64,000 nucleotides of DNA from Qipengyuania sp. HL-TH1 (lineage in GTDB: Bacteria; Pseudomonadota; Alphaproteobacteria; Sphingomonadales; Sphingomonadaceae), in NCBI RefSeq assembly GCF_036365825.1, contig NZ_CP142675.1:2984501-3048500 (forward strand), read 5' to 3'. Shown here in pieces: positions 53,701 through 61,031 of the stretch. Position numbers and translations under genes: made by a program. The notes beneath the pieces were generated by a model, which had not been told where the DNA came from, made no database searches, and worked only from the letters and a program-made list of their open reading frames with translations. Numbering within the stretch: the stretch's first letter is position 1; every line of letters starts with the position of its first letter.

Positions 53701-54951
53701 TTCCGACCGGTGACCACCGATGTGAAGGGCGAACGGCGGTTTATCTCGACCATCGCTCGCAGGCTCGACAGCCTTGGTGCCCTGACGCGAGGACAGCGCC
53801 AGACCGGCGGTCAGAACCTCTTCGATCCGGCCGATAATCTCGAAAGCGATTATGCTAGGGATGCACTCAGCCGTTGGTTCCACTTGTTGTATGATGGCAA
53901 GCTGGAGGCGACGAGCTTCGGCGATTTCGTCGAGCGAACCGGCCTTCGGCTCGAGAATCCCGATGGCGGGCTGACCGACAACCTTCCGACTATCCAGCGC
54001 TGGCTCAACCGCATCCTTGCTCTGCCGATTGCGCTCCAAAATTCTATCTTCGATGAATATCTGGGGTTGGTCGAAGCGCGAATCGAGGCAGCGCGCGAAG
54101 CTGGAACTCTCGATCTGGGCCTTGAGACGGTTCGCGTCGATAGCTTCGAAGTTCTCAGCGACGAGCTTTTGCGAGCCGATCCTGTTACCGGCGCAGAAAC
54201 CCGCCTGGTCTCGCTTGGGGTGAAACGCCACCTACGCCCGCTCCGACTGAAGCGTCTCGTGCGGATGCACGAGATCGGGTCGCTTCACGCCATCCCGTTA
54301 CGCAATGCGCGATCGGGCAAGGTTGCTCTCTCGGTCCCGGCCCGGCGGCTCATTGCCGATGATGGCGCGGTGATCGAACGCCGTCGGCTGCTCCGGCCGC
54401 TCAAATCGGCTAACTGGACGATCGAGGCACTCGGTGAAAGCTTGTGGGAGGAGATCGGCGTGACCGAGTTCACCAAGGCCTGGTGCACCGAGGAAGTTAA
54501 GGCAGCCGCTTCGCCAGTGACCGAGCGCCTTCACCTCGCAACCGGGCTGCTTTTGCCGGTCTGGAATCGCTTGGCGGGAGATCATGTTTGCGTCACCCGG
54601 CTCGTTGCCGAGGACGGCCAGTCGATCATCGGGCGCGAAGTGCTCGATGTCGATCTCGCCAAGATTGCCGAAACGTTCGGACTGGCAGGGGTGGCCGGTC
54701 CCTTGCCCGACGAACTGGGGAAGCTGGTTTTGGCGAGCGGCACGCCGCAGCCTCTTGCCAGTCATGACGCGCTGATGGTCAAACGCTCGCTGGTCGGAGG
54801 CGAGCAACGGCTCGAACTTACGGGATACGCGCCTGATCGGCTCGACTGGTACAAAACCATGGGCTGTTTCACCGAGATCATTCGTTACCGCACGCGACTG
54901 TTCGTGCCGGTCTCCAAAGCATCGATCATTCTACCCGCCCTGGCCGTCTGA
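50716..54951 (+). CDS. methylase/strawberry-notch helicase fusion (DarB-like)
   Basis: 1411 residues. The N-terminal part (about 100-330) looks like an N6-adenine methylase: LLEPSAGNGALAIWAYG and the catalytic NPPF in FLMNPPFARS. The middle is an SNF2/strawberry-notch type helicase: Walker A GFFLGDGTGAGKGRQIAA (about 470-490), DASH Walker-B-like box. The C-terminal helicase lobe follows (LEPGWRADNAIQGLGRTNRTNQSS). The same design is seen in DarB of phage P1 and in antirestriction/helicase proteins of conjugative elements. Probably protects entering DNA or remodels it; sequence specificity not predictable. Confidence 0.85.
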   Translation: MFQSDLFPARQKSQDVPLACAIGVKIADRLAAGCHLTRADISDLFAEETGVQDWGSAWTIDDYNNVIEIGSLLWLRGSSRIDLTTGFHEAEARFDWLDAALPPRHVRSEGQIELQQFSTPPMLAWLFAKAAALSSRDTLLEPSAGNGALAIWAYGQAASLTLNEIDAGRRGGLAHIFPKAAISSHDGELIADLHCGPIPSVFLMNPPFARSEERGSDGGTALRHLRSAFRACVCGGRIVATMPDGFDASRFAKAQDEASLRLDVRLQRMFTRTGTGIAVRLVVIDKIPTGKSRPITGDTSELGEFHALLADLPPRALISAEVRRLPVRTMSRSVEHRAAIRPSAPFATTPVAGTDAVELSYVALAQAAPVPEQAGIYLPYRPSRIAFADAPMHPTPLVESVAMGSVAAPVPEVSPLLPSNWKVDKLISAAQCETLIYACKAFDRDLPEQFLPSQEGTMLELAEDGHSYRQGFFLGDGTGAGKGRQIAAVMMDRWLAGERRHIWITKNEALLEDARRDWEALGGLPLDIQPLSRWKLGRPVTLSEGILFVTYPTLRSGRAEDTRLDQILAWTGEEFVGVIAFDASHSMANALGSSSTRGKAKGSEQGMAGLRLQNHLPRARVLYASATGASEIANLGYTARLGLWGPETAFPTHEGFMTEIRAGGVAAMELVARDLKAKGLYLARALSFAGVEYEILEHCLTEAQISIYDAYAEAWAIIHRNLDDALEATRVVDEDSGDTLNRNAKAAALSKFEGTKQRFFAQLLLSMKLPSLIPAIEEALGKDHSVVVQLVSTAEAMLDRRLADLSDEEREALDIDLSPREYVIDYLAKSFPVRLMQVFTDEDGNLRSEAMSDDDGNPVLCSRAIAARDALIEQLCALPPIATALDAIIEHFGTGAVAEVTGRSRRLVIGRDGQQRLERRSGSANVAEAQSFMEGTKRILIFSDAGGTGRSYHADLDCQNQQRRVHFLLEPGWRADNAIQGLGRTNRTNQSSAPLFRPVTTDVKGERRFISTIARRLDSLGALTRGQRQTGGQNLFDPADNLESDYARDALSRWFHLLYDGKLEATSFGDFVERTGLRLENPDGGLTDNLPTIQRWLNRILALPIALQNSIFDEYLGLVEARIEAAREAGTLDLGLETVRVDSFEVLSDELLRADPVTGAETRLVSLGVKRHLRPLRLKRLVRMHEIGSLHAIPLRNARSGKVALSVPARRLIADDGAVIERRRLLRPLKSANWTIEALGESLWEEIGVTEFTKAWCTEEVKAAASPVTERLHLATGLLLPVWNRLAGDHVCVTRLVAEDGQSIIGREVLDVDLAKIAETFGLAGVAGPLPDELGKLVLASGTPQPLASHDALMVKRSLVGGEQRLELTGYAPDRLDWYKTMGCFTEIIRYRTRLFVPVSKASIILPALAV

Positions 54952-54979
54952 ACAGCGATCAGCCGCATGGCGATGGGTT

Positions 54980-55000
54980 AGAGGGGAGGGTGCCTTTGGG
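54980..55000 (+). repeat. repeated leader motif, copy B
   Basis: AGAGGGGAGGGTGCCTTTGGG, 71 bases upstream of the ParB-like gene. Followed by a 7-bp hairpin (GCCATGC / GCATGGC) and the shared ATCAGGAG ribosome site. Confidence 0.6.
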
Positions 55001-55050
55001 CTAGTCGGGCCATGCATGCCGCATGGCTCCTTCCCATCAGGAGACTACCC

Positions 55051-57018
55051 ATGATCCAATCAATTTCCTTGAAAAAGCTTGTCCCGAGCCCGCGCAATGT
55101 GCGCAAAACCAGCGATCCTGCTGCCGACGAACAATTGAAAACCGATATCGCAGCACGAGGTCTGTTGCAGAACCTTGTTGTGCGCAAGGCGAAGCGCGGC
55201 AAATTCGAGGTCGAGGCCGGAGGTCGCCGCCTCGCTGCGCTTCAGGCGCTTGCCGAAGACGGTACGCTGGCCAAAACCCACGAAGTGACTTGCCTGGTCA
55301 TCGAAGGCGAGGAAAGCGAGGTCCGCGAAGCAAGCCTTGCCGAAAATTTCCAGCGTCTCGCCATGAACCCGGCCGATGAAGCGCAGGCATTCTCGGCCAT
55401 TATCGAGGCTGGTGGCTGCGTTGAGGACGTGGCGCGTCGCTTTGGCCTGACTGTCCGCTTCGTTGAAGGCCGCTTGCGACTGGCCGCACTTGCCCCCTGC
55501 GTGTTCGAAGCGCTTGCGGATGGCACAATCACCTTAGACATGGCCAAGGCCTACGGCGCGATCTCTGATGCCGATCGCCAGGCGCATGTCTATGCCGAAC
55601 TGCAGGACGCCTGGTACCAAATCACGCCCGAAACGATCCGCCGTATGGTGTTAGATGCCAGCGTGCGCGGCTCAGACCCGCGGGCTGTTCTGGTCGGACG
55701 CGACGCTTATCTTGCCGCAGGTGGTCGCATCGAGCGCGAGCTATTTGACGATGATGCCAGCGAAAGCTGGATCGATATCGCGCTGCTTGAAGACCTCGCG
55801 CACAAGGCCATGGATGAAGCGGCAACGAAAAGCGCCCAAGAGCATGGCCTTGCTTGGGTGAGACCGACGCTTGGCAACTATGTCAGCCATGACCTCGTTG
55901 AAGGCCTCAATCGCTTGCAGTGCGAACCTGTGCCGATGACCGAGCAAGAGGCGCAGGAACTCGGTGAACTCGAGGCCGGCTACGACCGGGTGGCCGCTAT
56001 TCTCGAAGACGAAGACAGCGACGAGGACGAGGTCGCCAAGGCCGAAGAAGAACTGGTCGCAATCGATCGTGCAATGCGTGCGCTCAACGATCGGCCACCG
56101 GTGCTTGCCGACGATCTCAAGGCAGATGCCGGCGCCTTCCTCGTTCTCTCGCGCAATGGTGAGCCCGCTCTGGTCCCGCAATTTTACACTGAGAGCGAAG
56201 TAATTTCGGAAGACGACGGTGTGGTCGAGCCGGTCGCCGGGGGCACCGAGACCAAGGGTAGAGGCAATTCGCTCTCTCAGCGCCTGCTCGATGAGTTGGC
56301 CATGCAGCGCCGCGATATCCTGGCGATCCATCTCGCTAACGATCCGGCACTGGCGCTCGACTTCATGGTTTTCACGCTTGCCGATGCTGATGGGCAAGAC
56401 TGGCGTGCGAAGAAGGCTTCGACGATCTCAGGTTCGGCAGAGACTGGCCCCGTTACAGGTTTTGAGGCCAAGGATGCACCCGCTAGCGCCGCGCTCGCCG
56501 AGTTCGCCGGCAGCCTCGACGAGAGCTGGCGCTCTGGCGAAAGCGATGTCGAACGGTTCGAAGCTTTCCGGGCACTGTCCCATGAAGCAAGGTCCGCATG
56601 GCTCGGCCATGTCGTGTCGCGCACGCTCGTAGCCAGCCTGGCTTGCGAGGGTGAGCGCTCGGCTCCTCTCCACGAGGCAATCGGCGGCTTGCTTGAAATC
56701 GAGACCGCACATTGGTGGCGACCAACTGCGGCAAATTATTTCGACCGCGTGGCGAAGGCAAAGACGCTCGAGGCGCTTGACGCTGCGGGCGGGCCTGAAT
56801 TGGTCAGCCGCTATTCGGCTTCCAAGAAGGCTGAGCTTGCCAGCGCTGCCGAACGAATATTCTCGGGCAATTTCATCGGTGAGGCGGGCACCAAGGAGCG
56901 TGCGCTCGCCTGGGTTCCGGACATCATGCATTTCCGAGGAACCGCTGAACCCGACGAAACAGTCGATCCCGATGAAGATACCGAAAGCGATGGCGAGATC
57001 ACCGAGCAGGCCGCCTGA
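55051..57018 (+). CDS. ParB/RepB-like partition or nuclease protein
   Basis: 655 residues from ATG 55051 preceded by CAGGAG. N-terminal ParB domain: KLVPSPRNVRKTSDPAADEQLKTDIAARGLLQNLVV, EAGGRRLAALQALAEDG, AENFQRLAMNPADEAQAF. Then an HTH-like part (VEDVARRFGLTVRFVEGRLRLAALAP) and a long, acidic C-terminal region of unknown fold. Such large ParB-like proteins sit in the leading regions of plasmids and may be single-strand nucleases or regulators rather than partition factors (no ParA here). Followed by a terminator. Confidence 0.85.
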   Translation: MIQSISLKKLVPSPRNVRKTSDPAADEQLKTDIAARGLLQNLVVRKAKRGKFEVEAGGRRLAALQALAEDGTLAKTHEVTCLVIEGEESEVREASLAENFQRLAMNPADEAQAFSAIIEAGGCVEDVARRFGLTVRFVEGRLRLAALAPCVFEALADGTITLDMAKAYGAISDADRQAHVYAELQDAWYQITPETIRRMVLDASVRGSDPRAVLVGRDAYLAAGGRIERELFDDDASESWIDIALLEDLAHKAMDEAATKSAQEHGLAWVRPTLGNYVSHDLVEGLNRLQCEPVPMTEQEAQELGELEAGYDRVAAILEDEDSDEDEVAKAEEELVAIDRAMRALNDRPPVLADDLKADAGAFLVLSRNGEPALVPQFYTESEVISEDDGVVEPVAGGTETKGRGNSLSQRLLDELAMQRRDILAIHLANDPALALDFMVFTLADADGQDWRAKKASTISGSAETGPVTGFEAKDAPASAALAEFAGSLDESWRSGESDVERFEAFRALSHEARSAWLGHVVSRTLVASLACEGERSAPLHEAIGGLLEIETAHWWRPTAANYFDRVAKAKTLEALDAAGGPELVSRYSASKKAELASAAERIFSGNFIGEAGTKERALAWVPDIMHFRGTAEPDETVDPDEDTESDGEITEQAA

Positions 57019-57047
57019 TCCCTCCTGACAGGTTGAAGCCGTTCGGT

Positions 57048-57083
57048 AGGCGGTCCGTCCCTTCGGGGCGGGCCGCCTTTTCT
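57048..57083 (+). terminator. terminator after the ParB-like gene
   Basis: Imperfect 12-bp stem (GGCGGTCCGTCCC with GGGCGGGCCGCC, one G·T and one bulge) with loop TTCG, followed by TTTTCT. It separates the ParB-like gene from the ArdC gene, each of which has its own leader motif. Confidence 0.75.
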
Positions 57084-57121
57084 CGTTAAGACCAGCTTGG
57101 GTTCCGCCATCGGCAAGGATC

Positions 57122-57142
57122 AGAGGGGAGGGGGCTTTTGGG
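57122..57142 (+). repeat. repeated leader motif, copy C
   Basis: AGAGGGGAGGGGGCTTTTGGG, 66 bases upstream of the ArdC gene. Followed by a GCCCGG/CCGGGC hairpin and the shared ATCAGGAG ribosome site. Confidence 0.6.
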
Positions 57143-57187
57143 CATCTGGCCCGGTGCAATTTCGTCCGGGCAATCAGGAGATTTCTC

Positions 57188-58135
57188 ATGCGTAAGCTCA
57201 AACGCTCGCCAGCCTCCCGTTCACCGGCCCAGTCTCCGGCAGCACGGATTACCGCCACCATCATCGAAAAGCTTGAACAGGGCACCAAGCCTTGGATCAA
57301 ACCCTGGCGCGGAGTTCCAATCTCCCGCCCTTTGCGCAGCTGCGGCACGCCATACCGGGGCATGAATACCTTCTGGCTGTGGATGATGGCCGAGGCATCA
57401 GGCTTCGCCTCGCCCTACTGGATGACTTACCGCCAGTGCGCAAAACTTGGCGGTCACGTGCGAAAAGGTGAGAAGTCGAGCATCGCCATCTTCTACAAGA
57501 CCTACGAAAAGGAAGTCGAAACGCCCGATGGCGGTGAAGACACCGAGACCCGCCGCGTTCTCAGATCCTACGCAATCTTCAATGCGGATCAGTGCGATGA
57601 CCTTCCGGCCATGTACAGTCCCGAGCCGCTCATGGAGCCGGTAGAACCCGCCGGACGCCGGCGCAGGATCGATGCATTCTTTGCGCGGATCGATGCGCAG
57701 CTGCGGCACACAGGAAGCGAAGCCTATTACGAGCCAGTCCTCGACCGCATCACCATGCCGCCTACCACGCTGTTCGAGGGATTTGACCATTACTATGCAA
57801 CACTTGCCCATGAGCTGTCGCACTGGACCGGGCATTCGTCCCGGCTTGACCGCGATCTCAAGAACCGTTTCGGTAGCGAAGCCTATGCCGCTGAAGAACT
57901 TGTAGCCGAGCTTTCCTCAGCAATTCTGGGCGCTGAACTGGGACTTCCCGTTACCCATCTCGACAATCATGCCAGCTACATTTCGCACTGGCTGAAGCTC
58001 CTGAAATCGGATGACAGAGCCATGCTGACGGCAGCAGCAAAGGCTGAAGAAGCATCATCGCTGTTACTCCGCCTTGGCGGCCATGACGAACGCAGCGACC
58101 CTGAATTCGGCGATGATCTCGCCGAAGCAGCGTGA
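57188..58135 (+). CDS. ArdC-family antirestriction protein
   Basis: 315 residues. N-terminal ArdC/DUF1738 single-stranded-DNA-binding domain (RITATIIEKLEQGTKPWIKPWRG, YRGMNTFWLWMMA, YWMTYRQCAKLGGHVRKGEKSS). C-terminal zincin-like metalloprotease part with HELSHWTGHSSR (HExxH variant HELSH). ArdC protects plasmid DNA from type I and II restriction during entry. Consistent with the DarB-like and ParB-like neighbours. Confidence 0.9.
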   Translation: MRKLKRSPASRSPAQSPAARITATIIEKLEQGTKPWIKPWRGVPISRPLRSCGTPYRGMNTFWLWMMAEASGFASPYWMTYRQCAKLGGHVRKGEKSSIAIFYKTYEKEVETPDGGEDTETRRVLRSYAIFNADQCDDLPAMYSPEPLMEPVEPAGRRRRIDAFFARIDAQLRHTGSEAYYEPVLDRITMPPTTLFEGFDHYYATLAHELSHWTGHSSRLDRDLKNRFGSEAYAAEELVAELSSAILGAELGLPVTHLDNHASYISHWLKLLKSDDRAMLTAAAKAEEASSLLLRLGGHDERSDPEFGDDLAEAA

Positions 58136-58148
58136 AGGGGAGCACGTC

Positions 58149-58610
58149 ATGGGACGCTCTGTCAGCTACCCGCAAGGGGCCATCGTCGCTTTCTGCCTGA
58201 TCGAGAACGAAGCGAGGGGCGACCCCGATTGGGAATATGAATGCCTGGTCGAAGATATTATCAGCACCGCGCGCGAAGCATTCCCCTCACTTATACCCCA
58301 CGATGGCTGGCGCGGGCGCGAAGATCGGATACTACTCCGAAATGCCTATGCCGATTGCGGCATTTCCACTTATTGCGGTCTCGCAGCCATCTGGCTCGCC
58401 GAACGGAATGACAGCTTCTACTGGGAGGCAGATTATGACCGACCCAGAACTGGCCGAGCTCAGCGATGGCTTGACCAGGTGTCCGGCAAGTTCTTGCAGA
58501 TGTTCGGCGAGATTCGTCAGATCGGGCGCTTCTCCAATGGCGAGGGCGTGTTTGAGCGGATCCATGTATTACCGCAGAGGCCACGAGATCGGCAGGCAGC
58601 CGAAAACTAG
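58149..58610 (+). CDS. unknown plasmid-type protein
   Basis: 153 residues, ATG 58149 with ribosome site AAGGGGAG. No family recognised. Reads as a soluble, mixed alpha/beta protein (GAIVAFCLIENEARGDPDWEYECLVEDII; CGISTYCGLAAIWLAERNDSFYWEADYD). The 270 bases after it form the structured element. Confidence 0.7.
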   Translation: MGRSVSYPQGAIVAFCLIENEARGDPDWEYECLVEDIISTAREAFPSLIPHDGWRGREDRILLRNAYADCGISTYCGLAAIWLAERNDSFYWEADYDRPRTGRAQRWLDQVSGKFLQMFGEIRQIGRFSNGEGVFERIHVLPQRPRDRQAAEN

Positions 58611-58669
58611 TTGTTCGTGCAGGCCCCGCTGATGATGTTGGCAAAGGAACTACGTCATGCCTCGTGCCT

Positions 58670-58818
58670 GTCCGCCGGGAGAGGCCCTGGACCGGCCGTG
58701 GTCTGGCGCAACCTGCAAGGCTGCGGCCCGTGTGGCCCGCGCCAGCCTTGCCTTGCAGGTTTCCCGCTTCGCGGTGCGCCAGCCCCCTTATTCCGGCCCT
58801 GATCGGGCTCCGGCGGAC
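58670..58818 (+). ncRNA. candidate structured RNA or ssDNA element (three-way junction)
   Basis: Nested perfect pairings: outer 9-bp stem (58670-58678 / 58810-58818), then 8-bp CTGGCGCA / TGCGCCAG (58703-58710 / 58775-58782) enclosing an 11-bp stem (58711-58721 / 58750-58760) and a CCGC-TTC-GCGG hairpin (58764-58774). This is a clear three-way junction. Also open as a 62-codon frame, but with weak coding character. It could be a regulatory RNA, a leader, or a folded single-strand promoter or transfer-origin-related site. Confidence 0.55.
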
Positions 58819-58879
58819 AAGGAGCGAGACATTCCGGTTTCGTAAGCTTTGCCGCCTGAGCACATCAGGAGGCTTAATC

Positions 58880-59818
58880 ATGTACGATAGTTTTACCCAA
58901 CAACTCGCCGGGCTCGACCTTGCAGGTCTAACCATCAAGCCTGCACCTTTCGATCCGTCCGATTTCCCAAGCGAGGAAGCGGTCGAGCAAACCTTTGCTG
59001 CCGTCTGGTCCGACATGTTTGTCATGTTCTCGGGGACATCGCTCGAAGCGGACGCGGAAGACGTGGCCTGGGGCTTCGTCAATCTGTTTCACCGTGCTGC
59101 CAGCCGTAAGTCTACGCAGCTCGACCGGGCGAGTGATGAAGTCCGGGCGCTCCTTGCAGCCGCCGACGGATCCGAAGTCCATTCAAGCAATCTCGAAGAG
59201 CAGATCGAACGCGCCCAGGCAGCCGAGGCAAGCATGGTGGCATTTGAACAGATGCGCGAAGTTGCCGCATCGCTTTATCTCGAAGAAACGGGTTCTTCAT
59301 GGAAGCCATTTGTCGGTTCGCGTTCGAACCATTCGCGCAAAGTGACTTCTGCGGTTGTTGAGGCCCGCGATTTCCTGCGCGCGAGGGCTGAGCGGCGCCG
59401 GGATGCCCATAGTCCTGAGGGCACTGCAGTTTTATTCGCCGGTGGGCGACCCTCCTTTGCCAGTGCCGACGAGGCCAAGGCCTTCGCTTCGAACGTATGG
59501 GCTACGCTCGACAAGGTGCGCGACCGGGTTCCGGATATGTTTATCCTGCACGGCGGCGACAGCAAAGGTGTTGACCGGCTGGCAGCCTCCTGGGCCGAAC
59601 GCCACAATGTCCAGCAACTGGTATTCAACCTCGATAGGAGGCTCGGAGCCCGTGCCGGCTTCAAGCGCAACGAGCAGATGCTCAAAATGGACCCGCGCTA
59701 TGTCATCGCCTTTCCCGGCAATGGCGTACTTGAGCGACTCGTGATTGAGGCAAAATCACGCCGGGTCAGCGTAGTTGACCGTCGTGGACCTCTTGGGACA
59801 AATCCTCGCGAGAGGTGA
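58880..59818 (+). CDS. DUF2493 (SLOG-fold) protein
   Basis: 312 residues, ATG 58880 after AGGAGG. The first ~170 residues are helical and unassigned. The C-terminal part is DUF2493: VLFAGGRPSFASADEAKAF, DKVRDRVPDMFILHGGDSKGVDRLAASWAERH and RYVIAFPGNG, a Rossmann-like SLOG domain that may bind nucleotides. Frequent on plasmids beside ArdC and ParB genes. The IS lies 24 bases downstream of the stop. Confidence 0.85.
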   Translation: MYDSFTQQLAGLDLAGLTIKPAPFDPSDFPSEEAVEQTFAAVWSDMFVMFSGTSLEADAEDVAWGFVNLFHRAASRKSTQLDRASDEVRALLAAADGSEVHSSNLEEQIERAQAAEASMVAFEQMREVAASLYLEETGSSWKPFVGSRSNHSRKVTSAVVEARDFLRARAERRRDAHSPEGTAVLFAGGRPSFASADEAKAFASNVWATLDKVRDRVPDMFILHGGDSKGVDRLAASWAERHNVQQLVFNLDRRLGARAGFKRNEQMLKMDPRYVIAFPGNGVLERLVIEAKSRRVSVVDRRGPLGTNPRER

Positions 59819-59833
59819 AACTCTCTGTCAGCA

Positions 59834-59841
59834 AATCCATG
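59834..59841 (+). repeat. 8-bp target duplication, left copy
   Basis: AATCCATG next to the left inverted repeat of the IS, identical to 61909-61916. 8-bp duplications are characteristic of the IS1595 family. Confidence 0.85.
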
Positions 59842-59959
59842 GGGGTGTATCCCCTTTGCATAGGTAACGCTTGACTCAAATCTAGCACGTTCTACCGCTC
59901 CGCCGGGGCGCTCTCGTTCAGGGGGTGTTAGCGTCTGGGGCGCTAAATCGGGGGCTGCA

Positions 59960-60880
59960 ATGCAAACTGAATTCACTCTGACGTATGATGGTCCAGCCCT
60001 TCGCGGGCACGAGATGAACGTCCGTGACCTTGCGCCTGCGATGCTCGGTGTGGGTGAAGTGTTTGAGGCCCTGAACAGGCTTTACAACGGCAAGGCTGCC
60101 GATGTTGCCGTCAACGTGCGCGCCCACCAACCGGCATGTTTTACCGTAGTGTTTGACGTTTCGCAGGCGATCAAATCAGCGACAGAATTCTTATCTGGCA
60201 CGGAGTTGACCGCTGCTCTCAATTTGAAGGATCTGTTGTTTGGCACTGGCGGGGTCGGTGTCGGACTCATCTTGTTGGTGCGCAAGCTTCGTGGCCGGAT
60301 GCCAGAGCGGGTAGAAAAGCTCACGCCTGGTATGTTTCGTCTATTCCTGGAGGGCGAGCACTACGACGTTCCCCTAGAATTGCTCCAAGCCTACAAAGAG
60401 CTGTCTGTTCGGAAGGCGCTAGAAAAGTTCATCACAAAGCCGCTCGCCAAACCCGGTATCGACGTGATGAAAATCGAGAGCGGCGGGCGTGAAATTGAGC
60501 GGGTTACAGAGGAAGAGGCCCCGTATTTCGCCGCTCCAGATGTGCCTGACGACGTGATTATCGATGATACGCGACGGGCAGCCTACACGATAAGCAACCT
60601 GTCTTTTGACGAGGACGGGCTATGGCAGCTGAACGATGGCAACAATCCGATCCGCGTATCGATCGAAGACACCGAATTCCTGCGAAAGGTTGAGGCTGAC
60701 ATCATCCGCTTCGCCAAGCACGATGTTCTTGTCTGCATGGTTCACTTTGTGCAGCGGCGCACCGCAAAAGGCGGAGTTGCGAACGAGTATACCGTAGTCG
60801 AAGTTCTGGAGCATATACCGGCACCTCGCCAACTACGTTTCCCAGAACCGGAGGAAGGCCCAGATGACGACCCTGCGTGA
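59960..60880 (+). CDS. IS passenger protein of unknown function
   Basis: 306 residues. Begins QTEFTLTYDGPALRGHEMNVRDLAPAMLGVGEVFEALNRLYNG, middle hydrophobic stretch (FGTGGVGVGLILLVRKL), and a C-terminal domain (EDGLWQLNDGNNPIRVSIEDTEFLRKVEADIIRFAKHDVLVCMVHF). No known motif recognised. Its stop overlaps a 55-residue gene on the same strand. Carried by the IS; possible role in stability, transposition regulation or defence is guesswork. Confidence 0.75.
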   Translation: MQTEFTLTYDGPALRGHEMNVRDLAPAMLGVGEVFEALNRLYNGKAADVAVNVRAHQPACFTVVFDVSQAIKSATEFLSGTELTAALNLKDLLFGTGGVGVGLILLVRKLRGRMPERVEKLTPGMFRLFLEGEHYDVPLELLQAYKELSVRKALEKFITKPLAKPGIDVMKIESGGREIERVTEEEAPYFAAPDVPDDVIIDDTRRAAYTISNLSFDEDGLWQLNDGNNPIRVSIEDTEFLRKVEADIIRFAKHDVLVCMVHFVQRRTAKGGVANEYTVVEVLEHIPAPRQLRFPEPEEGPDDDPA

Positions 60881-61031
60881 AGCCCTAGAGCAAGGGAAGC
60901 TCGACCAGTTCATCGCCGAACACAAAGGCGAGGTTGGCGACCAAGCCGAGCTAGAGCGGATCATCCGTTCAATGGCCGGAACGTCGAAAGAAGCTCCGGA
61001 AGCATCGTCTCCGGACGATTGCGACGATTGA
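60864..61031 (+). CDS. small IS passenger protein
   Basis: 55 residues (TTLREALEQGKLDQFIAEHKGE...), 17-base overlap with the gene before and 71-base antisense overlap with the transposase 3' end. Acidic and helical. Similar tiny genes follow comparable 300-residue genes in other sphingomonads (recollection, not checked). May be the partner of the 306-residue protein. Confidence 0.6.
   Translation: MTTLREALEQGKLDQFIAEHKGEVGDQAELERIIRSMAGTSKEAPEASSPDDCDD

Noticed and set aside
55051..57018. Chromosome-type ParB implying a replicon origin here
   Set aside because: No ParA, RepA or parS-like repeats are seen. The protein is of the large plasmid-type group, so no origin is claimed.
58657..58845. 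62-codon plus-strand frame
   Set aside because: It coincides with the strongly self-complementary element; its sequence is explained by the stems and no ribosome site precedes it. Kept as a weak alternative only.
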